From contig NZ_JARUBJ010000002.1 in assembly GCF_029626145.1 (NCBI RefSeq), forward strand, positions 2,076,501-2,140,500: a stretch of DNA of 64,000 bases. The letters run 5' to 3'. The position numbers and the translations under genes are program-made. The notes beneath the pieces are model-generated. The model was not told the origin of the DNA and ran no database searches. It worked only from the letters and a program-made list of their open reading frames with translations. The first letter of the stretch is position 1. Each line of letters starts with the position of its first letter. Shown here piece by piece: positions 18,354-26,302 of the stretch. The stretch is from Micromonospora sp. WMMD961 (GTDB lineage Bacteria > Actinomycetota > Actinomycetes > Mycobacteriales > Micromonosporaceae).

Positions 18354-18427
18354 GATCCGCGCAACATCACCGAAACTGCTGCCTCCGCGCATGGGGAGGC
18401 AGCAGTTTCCCCGACGTTGCGCGGATC
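18354..18427. repeat. nested palindrome (REP-like or bidirectional terminator)
   Basis: A perfect 12-bp outer stem (gatccgcgcaac at 18354-18365 with gttgcgcggatc at 18416-18427) encloses a perfect 14-bp inner stem (18373-18386 with 18395-18408) with an 8-base loop. It lies between the convergent cellulase and GNAT genes, right after a separate terminator. This makes a repeat element more likely than a second plain terminator. Genome copy number would decide. Confidence 0.65.
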
Positions 18428-18460
18428 CTGCCGGCCCGCGTCGCGGACTGAAGGGCCCGC

Positions 18461-18967
18461 TCACTCCACCAGGTCGTCGGCGAGCAGATCCATCAGCAGG
18501 CCGTCGTGCCACCGCCCGTCCTCGCCGCGCTCGTAGCGGCGCAGCACCCCCACCGGACGGAAACCCGCCTTGGCGTACGCGCGGATAGCGGCGCTGTTCG
18601 CCGCCGCCGGGTCGATCGTGAAGCGGTGGTGGCCGTACTCGTCGATGAGATGCCGGGCCAGGGTGCGGATCGCGTCCACGCCCAGGCCGGCACCGCGTAC
18701 CGCCGGGTCGAGGAAGACGTCCAGGCTGGCGTGGCGGTAGTCCGGGTCGGCCTCGGCGTACCACTGGATCGCGCCGATCACCTGACCGTCGTGCTCGATC
18801 GCGTACACGTGCAGGTCGTCGTCGCCGAGGTCGGCGCGGACGGAATCGCTCAGGTCGTCGTCGCCGCGCCACCACCGGCGTACCTCCGGCTCGGCCCGGA
18901 TCGCCGCGAGGGCTGGCACGTCCGCGTCCGTCGCCGGTCGCAGGGTCACCGCCCGCCCGCGCAGCAT
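18461..18967 (-). CDS. GNAT acetyltransferase, AAC(6')-like
   Basis: This encodes 168 residues from the ATG at 18967 (MLRGRAVTLRPATDADVPALA). It is a single GNAT domain: substrate strand HVYAIEHDGQVIGAIQWYAE, acetyl-CoA loop LDPAVRGAGLGVDAIRTL, and the late ANSAAIRAYAKAGFRPVG motif. The layout resembles AAC(6')/RimJ-type enzymes that acetylate amines, but substrate and any resistance phenotype cannot be inferred. Starting further upstream would overlap the bsaP-like gene, which ends five bases before this start. It is the last gene of a minus-strand run bioB-bsaP-GNAT. Confidence 0.8.
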   Translation of the reverse strand: MLRGRAVTLRPATDADVPALAAIRAEPEVRRWWRGDDDLSDSVRADLGDDDLHVYAIEHDGQVIGAIQWYAEADPDYRHASLDVFLDPAVRGAGLGVDAIRTLARHLIDEYGHHRFTIDPAAANSAAIRAYAKAGFRPVGVLRRYERGEDGRWHDGLLMDLLADDLVE

Positions 18968-18972
18968 CCGCG

Positions 18973-19173
18973 TCAGCCCCGGACTTCGCCGTGCTCGACG
19001 CAGATCGCCGACCAACCCACCGGCAGCACCTGGACCTTCATCCGCCGCCGACACCGGGGGCAGAACCGGGGCGGCTCCAACTGACGGGCCGTGGCGCAGG
19101 CCGGGTGGGCGGTGGCCGTCGCCGGCTCACCACACCTGTCGCACCACAGCTGCGTCGTCGTCATGGTCGTCAC
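18973..19173 (-). CDS. bsaP: small Cys-rich protein, biotin synthase auxiliary protein BsaP-like
   Basis: This encodes 66 residues, GTG at 19173 overlapping the bioB stop (GTGA). An ATG three codons in at 19164 is an alternative. It contains a CDRCG motif, a second CPRC pair in PPRFCPRCRRRMKVQVLPVGW, and a further Cys and His (AICVEHG), looking like a small metal- or cluster-binding fold. A short cysteine protein directly after bioB is the arrangement of mycobacterial bsaP, which is needed for biotin synthase activity there. The C-terminal CPRCxRRMxVQVLPxGW pattern fits what I recall of that family. Identity is by size, motif and position, and a profile search would settle it. Confidence 0.72.
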   Translation of the reverse strand: MTTMTTTQLWCDRCGEPATATAHPACATARQLEPPRFCPRCRRRMKVQVLPVGWSAICVEHGEVRG

Positions 19174-20165
19174 AGCGTGGCGGAGAGCGCCTTGACCGGC
19201 ATCTTCAACTCGTCCAGAAGCTCCAGGTCGGCGGTCGCCGGACGACCCAGCGTGGTCAGGTAGTTGCCGACGATCACCGCGTTGATGCCGCCGAGCAGAC
19301 CGTCGCGGGTGCCCAGGTCACCGAGGGTGATCTCCCGGCCGCCCGCGTACCGAAGGATGGTGCGTGGCATGGCCAGTCGGAACGCGGCGATGGCCCGCAG
19401 CGCGTCCTTGCCCTCCACCACCGGGCGGTCACCGAGCGGGGTGCCGGGGCGCGGGTTGAGGAAGTTGAGCGGCACCTCGTGCGGGTTGAGCTCGGCGAGC
19501 TGCGCGGCGAACTCGGCCCGCTGCTCGACCGTCTCGCCGAGGCCGAGGATCCCGCCGCAGCACACCTCCATGCCGGAGTCGCGGACCATCCGCAGCGTCT
19601 CCCAGCGCTCCTCCCAGGAGTGCGTGGTGACCACGTTCGGGAAGTAGGACCGGCAGGTCTCCAGGTTGTGGTTGTAGCGGTGCACACCCATGTCGACCAG
19701 GTCGTCGACCTGCTCCTTGGTGAGCATGCCCAGCGACGCGGCGACCTGGATGTCGACAGCCGCCTTGATCGCGGCGACGCCCTCGCGCATCTGCTTCATC
19801 AGCCGGGCGTCCGGGCCGCGCACCGCGGCGACGATGCAGAACTCGGTCGCCCCGGTCGCCGCGGTCTGCTTCGCGGCCTCGACCAGCGACGGGATGTCCA
19901 GCCACACCGAGCGCACCGGGGACGTGAACAGACCGGACTGGGAGCAGAAGTGGCAGTCCTCCGGGCAGCCGCCGGTCTTCAGCGAGACGATCCCCTCGAC
20001 CTCGACCTCCGGGCCGCACCAGCGCATCCGCACGTCGTGGGCGAGCTGCAGGGCGGCGGGAAGGTGTTCGTCGGGCAGGTTCAGCACGGCGAGGATGCCA
20101 GCCTGGTCGAGGCCGACACCGTCACCGAGGACCTGGCTCCGGGCCTGGTCGAGGATCTCTGGCAT
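19170..20165 (-). CDS. bioB: biotin synthase
   Basis: This encodes 331 residues of a radical SAM enzyme that inserts sulfur into dethiobiotin. The cluster motif is at Cys67, Cys71 and Cys74 (GGCPEDCHFC). Other hallmarks are HRYNHNLETCRSYFPNVV, the ligand region GMEVCCGGILGLGE, and the conserved arginine in PRTILRYAGGRE. It is full length. It starts at ATG 20165 and overlaps the small bsaP-like gene by four bases. It diverges from bioF-bioD across 152 bases (20166-20317) in which I could not identify a biotin-regulator operator. bioA and the pimeloyl genes are not in this window. Confidence 0.95.
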   Translation of the reverse strand: MPEILDQARSQVLGDGVGLDQAGILAVLNLPDEHLPAALQLAHDVRMRWCGPEVEVEGIVSLKTGGCPEDCHFCSQSGLFTSPVRSVWLDIPSLVEAAKQTAATGATEFCIVAAVRGPDARLMKQMREGVAAIKAAVDIQVAASLGMLTKEQVDDLVDMGVHRYNHNLETCRSYFPNVVTTHSWEERWETLRMVRDSGMEVCCGGILGLGETVEQRAEFAAQLAELNPHEVPLNFLNPRPGTPLGDRPVVEGKDALRAIAAFRLAMPRTILRYAGGREITLGDLGTRDGLLGGINAVIVGNYLTTLGRPATADLELLDELKMPVKALSATL

Positions 20166-20317
20166 GGCTCGTACCCTACAAGGCGGCCCGATCAGCCGGA
20201 ATGACCTGGCAGCCCCTATACCGGCCAGCGAGTGGATCCGTCGGGCGTCGGGGGCGGGTGGTAATTTCGCCCGGCGGGTGTCGGGCTGACCGGCGCGGAC
20301 GGCGGTGAAGGAGTGAC

Positions 20318-21454
20318 GTGGCGGACTGGCTGGCGGCGCTCGACCGCCGCGCGGATCTGCGGGCGAAGGCCGGGCTGACCCGGCGACTGCAGCCGCGTCC
20401 CGCCGCCGACGGGATGACCGATCTGGCCGGCAACGACTACCTCGGCCTGGCCACCCACCCGGAGGTCACCGCCGCCGCGGCGGCCGCGCTGTCGGCGTAC
20501 GGGCTGGGGGCGACCGGGTCGCGCCTGGTGCGCGGCTCCACCGACGCGCACGAGGCGTTGGAGACCGAGCTGGCGCGGTGGCTGGGCACCGACCGTGCCC
20601 TCGTCTTCTCCTCCGGCTACCTGGCGAACCTCGGTGCGTTGCGGGCACTCGTCCAACCTCGGACGCTGCTCGTCTCGGACGCCCACAACCACGCGTCCCT
20701 GATCGACGGCTGCCGGATCTCCGGTGCGGAGACCGTGGTCACGCCACACGCCGACGTGGACGCGGTGGCCGCCGCGCTCGCCGCCGCTCCGGGTCGCCCG
20801 GCGGTGGTGGTGACCGAGTCGGTGTTCTCGGTCGACGGTGACCTCGCCCCACTGGCCCGGCTGCACGCCGTGGCCCGCCGGCACGGCGCTCTGCTGCTGG
20901 TCGACGACGCGCACGCGCTGGGTGTGACAGGTCCGGCCGGGGCGGGCGCGGTGGCGGCGGCGAAGCTGGCCGGTGAGCCGGACGTGGTGGTCACCGCCAC
21001 CCTGTCCAAGGCGCTCGGCGGCGCGGGTGGCGTGGTGGCCGGGCCGGCCGAGTTCGTGCGGCACCTGGTCGAGACCAGCCGTACGTTCATCTTCGACACG
21101 GCCCTGCCCCCGGCGGTCGCCGCCGGGGTGCACGCCGCGCTGCGGCTGACCCGGGGCGGCGACGACCTGCGCTGGGAGTTGGCCGACCGGGTGGCGGTGG
21201 CGGTCGGCCGACTGCGGGCGGCCGGGTTGACCGTCTCCACGCCGGACGCGGCGGTGATCTCGGTGGCGGCTCCCAGCCCGGAGGCGGCGACCGCCTGGGC
21301 CGCCGACTGCCGGGACCGGGGCGTCGCGGTGGGGTGCTTCCGACCGCCGTCCACCCCGGACAGCCGGTCCCGCCTGCGCCTGACGGTCAGCGCGGGAGTG
21401 CCCCGGGCGACGTTCGAACGGGCCCTGGACGTCATCGTGGAGTCCGCCCCATGA
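20318..21454 (+). CDS. bioF: 8-amino-7-oxononanoate synthase
   Basis: This encodes 378 residues, GTG at 20318 behind gaaggag. It is a PLP-dependent alpha-oxoamine synthase that condenses pimeloyl-thioester with alanine. Visible motifs are DLAGNDYLGLATHPE near the N-terminus, SGYLANLGAL, the VDDAHALGVTG segment with the PLP-binding Asp and His, and the Schiff-base lysine in TATLSKALGGAGG. Its stop overlaps the bioD start (ATGA). It is the first gene of a bioF-bioD operon. Confidence 0.94.
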   Translation: MADWLAALDRRADLRAKAGLTRRLQPRPAADGMTDLAGNDYLGLATHPEVTAAAAAALSAYGLGATGSRLVRGSTDAHEALETELARWLGTDRALVFSSGYLANLGALRALVQPRTLLVSDAHNHASLIDGCRISGAETVVTPHADVDAVAAALAAAPGRPAVVVTESVFSVDGDLAPLARLHAVARRHGALLLVDDAHALGVTGPAGAGAVAAAKLAGEPDVVVTATLSKALGGAGGVVAGPAEFVRHLVETSRTFIFDTALPPAVAAGVHAALRLTRGGDDLRWELADRVAVAVGRLRAAGLTVSTPDAAVISVAAPSPEAATAWAADCRDRGVAVGCFRPPSTPDSRSRLRLTVSAGVPRATFERALDVIVESAP

Positions 21455-22176
21455 CCGGGTGGGAGGGGCCGGTTCTGGTCACCGGGACCGACACCGAGGT
21501 CGGTAAGACCGTGGTGACGGCGACGATCGCGGCCGCCGCGCAGGCTGCCGGGTTGCGGGTGGCCGTGCTCAAACCGGGTCAGACCGGTACGGCGGGTGGT
21601 GAGCCCGGCGACGTGGACGCGGTCAACCGGCTGGCTGCTCCGCTGACCGGCCGGACCCTGGCCAGTTATCCCGATCCGCTGGCTCCGTTGGCTGCCGCCC
21701 GGGTCGCCGATCTGCCGCCGTTGGAGCTGTACACGGCGGTGGACGCGGTGCGCGACGAGGTCGACAAGCACGACCTGGTGTTGATCGAGGGCGCGGGTGG
21801 TCTGCTGGTGCCGATGGGGCTGCGTCCGTCGGGGGAGCCGTGGACGATGGCGGACCTGGCGGTGTCGCTCGGCGCGCCGGCGGTGGTGGTCGCCCGTGCC
21901 GGGTTGGGCACGCTCAACCACACGGCGTTGACGCTGGAGGCGCTGGACCGGCGTGCCGTGCCGGCCGGTGTGGTGATCGGCGCGTGGCCGGCCCGGCCGG
22001 AGTTGGTGCACTGGACGAATCTCACCGATCTGGTGCCGAACCTGCTCGGTGCGGTGCCGGACGGCGCTGGTGCGATGGACCCGGGTGTGTTCCGGCGTTC
22101 CGCTCCGGGTTGGCTGACCCCGGCCTTGCACGGGGTGCTCGACGACTGGCGGGTGTGGGCCGAGGAGAGCGGCTGA
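21451..22176 (+). CDS. bioD: dethiobiotin synthetase
   Basis: This encodes 241 residues from ATG 21451, overlapping bioF by four bases. It is an ATP-dependent carboxylase of 7,8-diaminononanoate. The P-loop is VTGTDTEVGKTVVTA, the substrate/ATP motif LKPGQTG, and EGAGGLLVPMG carries the carbamate-stabilising region. It completes the fatty-acid-derived end of the biotin pathway together with BioF and BioB encoded alongside. A longer in-frame reading inside bioF is not real. Confidence 0.94.
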   Translation: MTGWEGPVLVTGTDTEVGKTVVTATIAAAAQAAGLRVAVLKPGQTGTAGGEPGDVDAVNRLAAPLTGRTLASYPDPLAPLAAARVADLPPLELYTAVDAVRDEVDKHDLVLIEGAGGLLVPMGLRPSGEPWTMADLAVSLGAPAVVVARAGLGTLNHTALTLEALDRRAVPAGVVIGAWPARPELVHWTNLTDLVPNLLGAVPDGAGAMDPGVFRRSAPGWLTPALHGVLDDWRVWAEESG

Positions 22177-22180
22177 ACAC

Positions 22181-22194
22181 CTGACTTTCGTCGG
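22181..22194. promoter_or_regulatory. candidate response-regulator site upstream of the histidine kinase
   Basis: CTGACTTTCGTCGG shares its first twelve bases with CTGACTTTCGTCAG at 26277-26290, upstream of the ABC exporter operon. It lies at about -50 to -37 of the predicted leaderless start at 22231, a typical activator position. Confidence 0.5.
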
Positions 22195-22217
22195 TGTCCG
22201 CGCAGGTCGGGCGTGGG

Positions 22218-22223
22218 TAGCCT
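22218..22223 (+). promoter_or_regulatory. predicted -10 box of the kinase-regulator operon
   Basis: TAGCCT lies seven bases before the GTG at 22231, so transcription would begin at or next to the start codon (leaderless message). No -35 consensus is evident, consistent with activator dependence. Confidence 0.45.
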
Positions 22224-22230
22224 GACCGCC

Positions 22231-23805
22231 GTGCGGATCCTCGACTCTTCGCCGTCGGGCCGGTCGGGCCGTTGGCGCGGTCTGGTGTCGGACGTGCTGC
22301 TCTGGGCGGTGGTGGCCGCCCCGGTCGGCTATGCCGGCTTCAGTCCGCCGTACGCGCCGTACGCGGTGCCGCTGGCGTTGGCCAAGGTGTTGCTGCTCGG
22401 CGTGGCGGTGGTGGCGAGTCGACGTCAGCCGTTGGTGGCCCTGGTGTTGGCGGTGCTGGGGTCGGTCGTCGACGGCAACTTCGTGTTCGCGATCCCGGTC
22501 TTCAGCTACCTCGCCGGACGGCGCACCGCGTCGGTGGGTCCGGCGGCCGGTGTCTTCGTGCTGATCGTGGCCGGCGGTACGGCGCTCAACCTGGGGTTGC
22601 TCGGCACCGGCGCGGCTACCTGGTTCCTGCTCGCCTCGGTGCTGCTCTTCGCGGCGGTGTTCCCCTGGCTGGTGGGCCGGTACCGGCGTCAGCAGCAGGA
22701 ATTGGCCGACGCCGGTCGGCGGCACTTCGAGGCGTCGACCCGTGAGCAGCGCGGTGCCGCCGAGCGGATCCGGCTCCGCGAGCGGGCCCGGATCGCCGGG
22801 GAGATGCACGACTCACTCGGTCACGACCTCAGCCTGATCGCGTTGCGTGCCGCCGCTCTGGAGGTCGCCGCCGACCTCGACGACCGGCACCGGGCGGCGG
22901 CGGGGGAGTTGCGGGCCAGTGTCTCCGCCGCCACCGAGCGACTGCACGAGATCATCGGGGTGCTTCGTGAGGACGGGGGCGCGTCGGTGCGTCCGAGCGG
23001 GGAGACCGTCGCCGATCTGGTCGAGGGTGCCCGGGAGGCCGGCATGGCGGTACGGATGGAGGCGACCTCGGTGGTCGCGGAACTACCGGCGATGACCGGT
23101 CACGCCGCCCACCGGATCGTGCGGGAGGCGTTGACCAACGCCGCCCGGTACGCGCCCGGCGCTCCCGTCGACGTGTGCCTGACCCGCGAGGGTGACCGGG
23201 TCGAGGTGGCCGTCGTCAACGACGCACCGTCGGCTGGACCGCTGCCCGCCCCACCGTCGCAGGGCAGCGGGTTGCTCGCACTCGCCGAGCGCGTTCGTCT
23301 CGCCGGTGGAACGCTGCACGCCGGCCCCGACAGCGACGGCGGCTTCGCCGTACGGGCGGTGCTGCCGGCCACCGCGCCGGTGGACACCGCCGGGCTGGGC
23401 CTGGCGGCACCGTCCGACGCCGGGGAGCCCGACGCGGGGGATCCCGGTGCGGTCGAGCGGCCGGTGGACGCGGAGCGGCGGCTGCACGACGCTCGCCGAC
23501 GGGTCCGGCGCAGTCTGCTCGTGGCCCTGGTGGCGCCGGCCGGGTTCGCCCTGGTGCTCTCCCTCGTCTACTACCCGGTGGCGACCGCCGGGACGGTGCT
23601 GGACCGGGCCACCTTCGACCAGATGCGCGTCGGTACGGCCCGGTCGGAGCTGACCGGGTTGCCCCGGCGGCCGTTGGAACGCCCGACGACGGCGGACCGG
23701 GACGGCTGCGAGTACTACACCGACGGCAACTTCCCCCTCGCGCAGCCGACCTGGCGGCTCTGCTTCACCGACGGCCGGTTGGCCAGCAAGGAGTGGATCG
23801 CGTAG
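22231..23805 (+). CDS. NarL-type sensor histidine kinase with C-terminal membrane-anchored extracytoplasmic domain
   Basis: This encodes 524 residues from GTG 22231; GTG 22213 would add six. The N-terminal half has four or five membrane helices with almost no loops. A HisKA_3 dimerisation domain follows with the phospho-His in RIAGEMHDSLGHDLSL (about residue 193), then a HATPase domain (VREALTNAARYAPGAP, GSGLLALAERVRLAGG). After it come about 40 linker residues, an extra membrane helix (about 428-451) and a final extracytoplasmic region of about 70 residues (FDQMRVGTARSELTGLP, later GCEYYTDGNFP and WRLCFTDGRL). This region resembles the small SmpA/BamE or BLIP-like fold and has two cysteines. 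Most kinases of this type end at the ATPase domain, so the signal may be read at the C-terminus. It overlaps its regulator gene. Confidence 0.88.
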   Translation: MRILDSSPSGRSGRWRGLVSDVLLWAVVAAPVGYAGFSPPYAPYAVPLALAKVLLLGVAVVASRRQPLVALVLAVLGSVVDGNFVFAIPVFSYLAGRRTASVGPAAGVFVLIVAGGTALNLGLLGTGAATWFLLASVLLFAAVFPWLVGRYRRQQQELADAGRRHFEASTREQRGAAERIRLRERARIAGEMHDSLGHDLSLIALRAAALEVAADLDDRHRAAAGELRASVSAATERLHEIIGVLREDGGASVRPSGETVADLVEGAREAGMAVRMEATSVVAELPAMTGHAAHRIVREALTNAARYAPGAPVDVCLTREGDRVEVAVVNDAPSAGPLPAPPSQGSGLLALAERVRLAGGTLHAGPDSDGGFAVRAVLPATAPVDTAGLGLAAPSDAGEPDAGDPGAVERPVDAERRLHDARRRVRRSLLVALVAPAGFALVLSLVYYPVATAGTVLDRATFDQMRVGTARSELTGLPRRPLERPTTADRDGCEYYTDGNFPLAQPTWRLCFTDGRLASKEWIA

Positions 23806-24482
23806 TGAACACCGACACGGCCGGCGCGGAGCGGGTCCGGGTGGTCCTGGCCGACGACGAGGCGATGATCCGCGCCGGTGTCCGGGCGATCCTCGCCACC
23901 GATCCGGGCATCGAGGTGGTCGCCGAGGCCGCCGACGGGCACGAGGCGGTGGAGCTGGTCCGTGCGCACCGACCCCGGGTCGCGTTGCTGGACATCCGGA
24001 TGCCTCGGCTGGACGGTCTGGCCGCGGCCGCCGAGATCCGTCGGGTCGTGCCGGACACCGCGACGATCATGCTGACCACGTTCGGCGAGGACGACCACGT
24101 GGCGCGGGCCCTCGGGCACGGCGCGAGCGGGTTTCTGCTCAAGGCCGGCGACCCACGTGAGTTGATCGCCGGGGTGCACGCGGTCGCCGACGGTGGGGCG
24201 TACCTGTCGCCGAGGGTGGCCCGTCGGGTGATCGAGCTGGGTGCCGGTCGGTTGGCCCGCCGGCCGGTGGCGCGGGACCGTACCGCCGGGTTGACCGAGC
24301 GGGAGCGGGAGGTGCTGGCCCTGGTGGGGGCGGGGTTGTCCAACGCCGAGATCGCCCGCCGGCTGCACCTGGTGGAGGGCACCGTGAAGAGCTACCTGAC
24401 CAGCATCTTCACCCGGTTGGACGTGCGCAACCGGGTGCAGGCGGCGATCCTCGCGTACGAGGCGGGGCTGGTCGACGGCTGA
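23805..24482 (+). CDS. NarL/FixJ-family response regulator
   Basis: This encodes 225 residues. GTG at 23805 shares a base with the kinase stop (TAGTG), with aaggag 11 bases upstream inside the kinase gene. The receiver domain has acidic pair DDEAM, phospho-Asp in VALLDIRMPRLDG, Thr in MLTTFGE and Lys in FLLKAGD. The C-terminal LuxR-type HTH is LTEREREVLALVGAGLSNAEIARRL with the recognition helix GTVKSYLTSIF. It is the partner of the preceding kinase. Likely targets are its own promoter and the ABC operon at 24518-26217, both preceded by CTGACTTTCGTC. Confidence 0.92.
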   Translation: MNTDTAGAERVRVVLADDEAMIRAGVRAILATDPGIEVVAEAADGHEAVELVRAHRPRVALLDIRMPRLDGLAAAAEIRRVVPDTATIMLTTFGEDDHVARALGHGASGFLLKAGDPRELIAGVHAVADGGAYLSPRVARRVIELGAGRLARRPVARDRTAGLTEREREVLALVGAGLSNAEIARRLHLVEGTVKSYLTSIFTRLDVRNRVQAAILAYEAGLVDG

Positions 24483-24504
24483 GCGAGGGCCGGGGAGCCC
24501 TCGC
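24483..24504. terminator. hairpin between the response regulator and the convergent ABC permease
   Basis: gcgagggc (24483-24490) pairs with gccctcgc (24497-24504) around cgggga, immediately after the regulator stop. It may serve both directions. Confidence 0.55.
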
Positions 24505-24517
24505 CCAGCCGCAGGCG

Positions 24518-25288
24518 TCACGCGTCGCGGCGGCGCAGCGCGGCCCGGCCCAGCAGGAGCGCGGCGCCGGCCCACCCGGCGAGCAGCAGCAGCCCGACCA
24601 GGCTGGGGTACGGCTCGGTGTCGCCGGCCAGGAAGTGGCCGCCGGCCACGCCGGGGAACACGTCGGCGATCCGGGTCAGCACGTCGATGTCCGGCTCCTG
24701 GAGGGACAGCGGCACGATCATCAGGGTGGCCAGCAGCACGGTGATCGTCAGCACCGCGCTGCGCAGGGCGGCGCCGAGGCCCAGGGCGAGCACGCCGACC
24801 AACGCCAGGTACGCCGCCACCGCCACGATGTCGCCGATCGTGCCGGCGGCCGGGGCGCTGCCCCACTCGCCGAGCACCGGCCGGGCGACCAGGGCGCCGA
24901 CGCCGCCGAGCAGCAGACCGAGGGCGAAGGTGACCGCTCCGGCGACGACGGCCTTGCCCAGCAGTACGCGACCACGCGACGGGGTGCACTGCAACGTGGT
25001 CCGGATGGTGCCGCTGGTGAACTCGGCGGTGATCGCCAGCAGGCCGAGCGCCAGCACCACGTACTGGGTCAGCTCGACCGAGTCGATCAGCACGCTGCCG
25101 ACGGTGACGATTCCCCGGTCGTCGGCCGGGTCGTCGTTGGTGTTGGCGTTGGCGGCGTAGATGGCCAGTTGGCCGGCGCTCGCGGCCGTCACCAGCAGCC
25201 CGGCCAGAGCCGTCCACCAGGTGCTGCGCACCGAGGCGAGTTTGGTCCACTCGGCGGCCACGACGCCAGCACGGGTACGGGTGCTCAT
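24518..25288 (-). CDS. ABC-2 type transporter permease
   Basis: This encodes 256 residues from ATG 25288, overlapping the ATPase stop (ATGA). Six predicted membrane helices are present, including WWTALAGLLVTAASAG and a C-terminal LVGLLLLAGWAGAALLLG. The motif AITAEFTSGTIRTTLQCTPSRGRVLLGK is typical of ABC-2 permeases linked to a NatA-type ATPase. It forms an exporter with the product of the upstream gene. Substrates of such pairs next to two-component systems are often lantibiotics, bacitracin-like drugs or lipids, but none can be named here. Confidence 0.88.
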   Translation of the reverse strand: MSTRTRAGVVAAEWTKLASVRSTWWTALAGLLVTAASAGQLAIYAANANTNDDPADDRGIVTVGSVLIDSVELTQYVVLALGLLAITAEFTSGTIRTTLQCTPSRGRVLLGKAVVAGAVTFALGLLLGGVGALVARPVLGEWGSAPAAGTIGDIVAVAAYLALVGVLALGLGAALRSAVLTITVLLATLMIVPLSLQEPDIDVLTRIADVFPGVAGGHFLAGDTEPYPSLVGLLLLAGWAGAALLLGRAALRRRDA

Positions 25289-26217
25289 CGCGCGCCACCG
25301 CCGGTCGGTCCGCCGGCGTACTCGACGCTGTCGGCGGTGAGTTCCATGAACGCCTGTTCCAGTGACGCGCCGTGCGGGCTCAACTCGTGCAGTCGTACCC
25401 CCAGTTCGTGGGCCAGGTCCCCGACCCGGTCCACGGTGGTGCCGGTGACGGTCAGGTCGTGCCGGTCGGCGGCCGTGACGGTCGCGCCGGCGGCGGTGAG
25501 GCGCGCGGCGAGGGCGGCCAGGCCGTCCGGGTGCGGGCTGCGGACCCGCACCGCGACCGCGCTGCGGGCGACCACCTCGTCGGTCGGCGCGTCGGCGAGC
25601 AGCCGTCCCCGACCGATCACCACGAGCTGGTCGGCGGTGAGCTGCATCTCGCTCATCAGGTGGCTGGACACGAAGATCGTCCGTCCCTGGTCCGCCAGTG
25701 AGCGCATCAGGTGACGTACCCAGCGCACCCCGTCCGGGTCGAGGCCGTTCACCGGCTCGTCGAACATCAGCACCGGTGGGTCGCCGAGCAGCGCGCCGGC
25801 GATGCCGAGCCGCTGGCCCATGCCGAGGGAGAGGGTCCGCCCGGGTTTCCGGGCGGCCCGCTCGTCCAGGCCGACGGTGTCCAGCACCTCGTCCACCCGT
25901 CTGGTGGGGATGCCGTTGCTGCGGGCCATGCCCAGCAGGTGCGCCCGGCCGGATCGGGTCGGGTGGATGGCCCGGGCGTCGAGCAGCGCCCCCACCTCGT
26001 GCAGCGGCCGGCGCAACTCCCGGTACGCGCGCCCGCCGACCAGGGCCTGACCGGCGGTGGGGCGGTCCAGCCCGAGGACCATCCGCATGGTGGTGGACTT
26101 GCCGGCGCCGTTGGGGCCGAGGAACCCGGTGACCCGGCCGGGCGCGATGTCGACGGTCAACGCGTCGACCGCGACGGTCGCGCCGAAGCGTTTCGTCAAC
26201 CCACGTAATGTGATCAT
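25285..26217 (-). CDS. ABC transporter ATP-binding protein (NatA/drug-export type)
   Basis: This encodes 310 residues from ATG 26217. The ATP-binding domain has Walker A GPNGAGKSTT, signature LSLGMGQRLGIAGAL, Walker B PVLMFDEPVNGLD and the H-loop FVSSHLMSEM. The Q-loop region reads GALLDARAIHP. A C-terminal extension of about 90 residues is typical for exporters of the DrrA/BcrA group. TAGCGT lies six bases before the ATG on the coding strand, suggesting a leaderless message. It is coupled to the permease gene downstream. Regulation by the neighbouring two-component system is suggested by the shared motif at 26277. Confidence 0.92.
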   Translation of the reverse strand: MITLRGLTKRFGATVAVDALTVDIAPGRVTGFLGPNGAGKSTTMRMVLGLDRPTAGQALVGGRAYRELRRPLHEVGALLDARAIHPTRSGRAHLLGMARSNGIPTRRVDEVLDTVGLDERAARKPGRTLSLGMGQRLGIAGALLGDPPVLMFDEPVNGLDPDGVRWVRHLMRSLADQGRTIFVSSHLMSEMQLTADQLVVIGRGRLLADAPTDEVVARSAVAVRVRSPHPDGLAALAARLTAAGATVTAADRHDLTVTGTTVDRVGDLAHELGVRLHELSPHGASLEQAFMELTADSVEYAGGPTGGGAR

Positions 26218-26276
26218 GCGTTGACGCTAGGCGAGTGACCCGTTGCCGCACCGCGCCCGAACGGCACCTCCCGACC

Positions 26277-26290
26277 CTGACTTTCGTCAG
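26277..26290. promoter_or_regulatory. candidate response-regulator palindrome upstream of the ABC operon
   Basis: CTGAC-TTTC-GTCAG is a perfect 5-bp-arm inverted repeat located 60 bp upstream of the ATPase start (leaderless TSS predicted at 26217). Twelve bases are identical to the site before the kinase gene at 22181. It also lies just past the stop codon of the deacetylase gene, which ends at 26303. Confidence 0.5.
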
Positions 26291-26302
26291 GCTCCGGCGG
26301 GC

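Noticed and set aside
15793..18588. Very long alternative frame over the GH9 cellulase
   Set aside because: It translates to Arg/Gly/His-rich sequence without domains, while the other frame encodes complete GH9, CBM and FN3 modules.
20166..20317. BioQ-type operator between bioB and bioF
   Set aside because: I searched the 152-bp divergent region for a TGAAC-N3-GTTAC-like inverted repeat and found none convincing.
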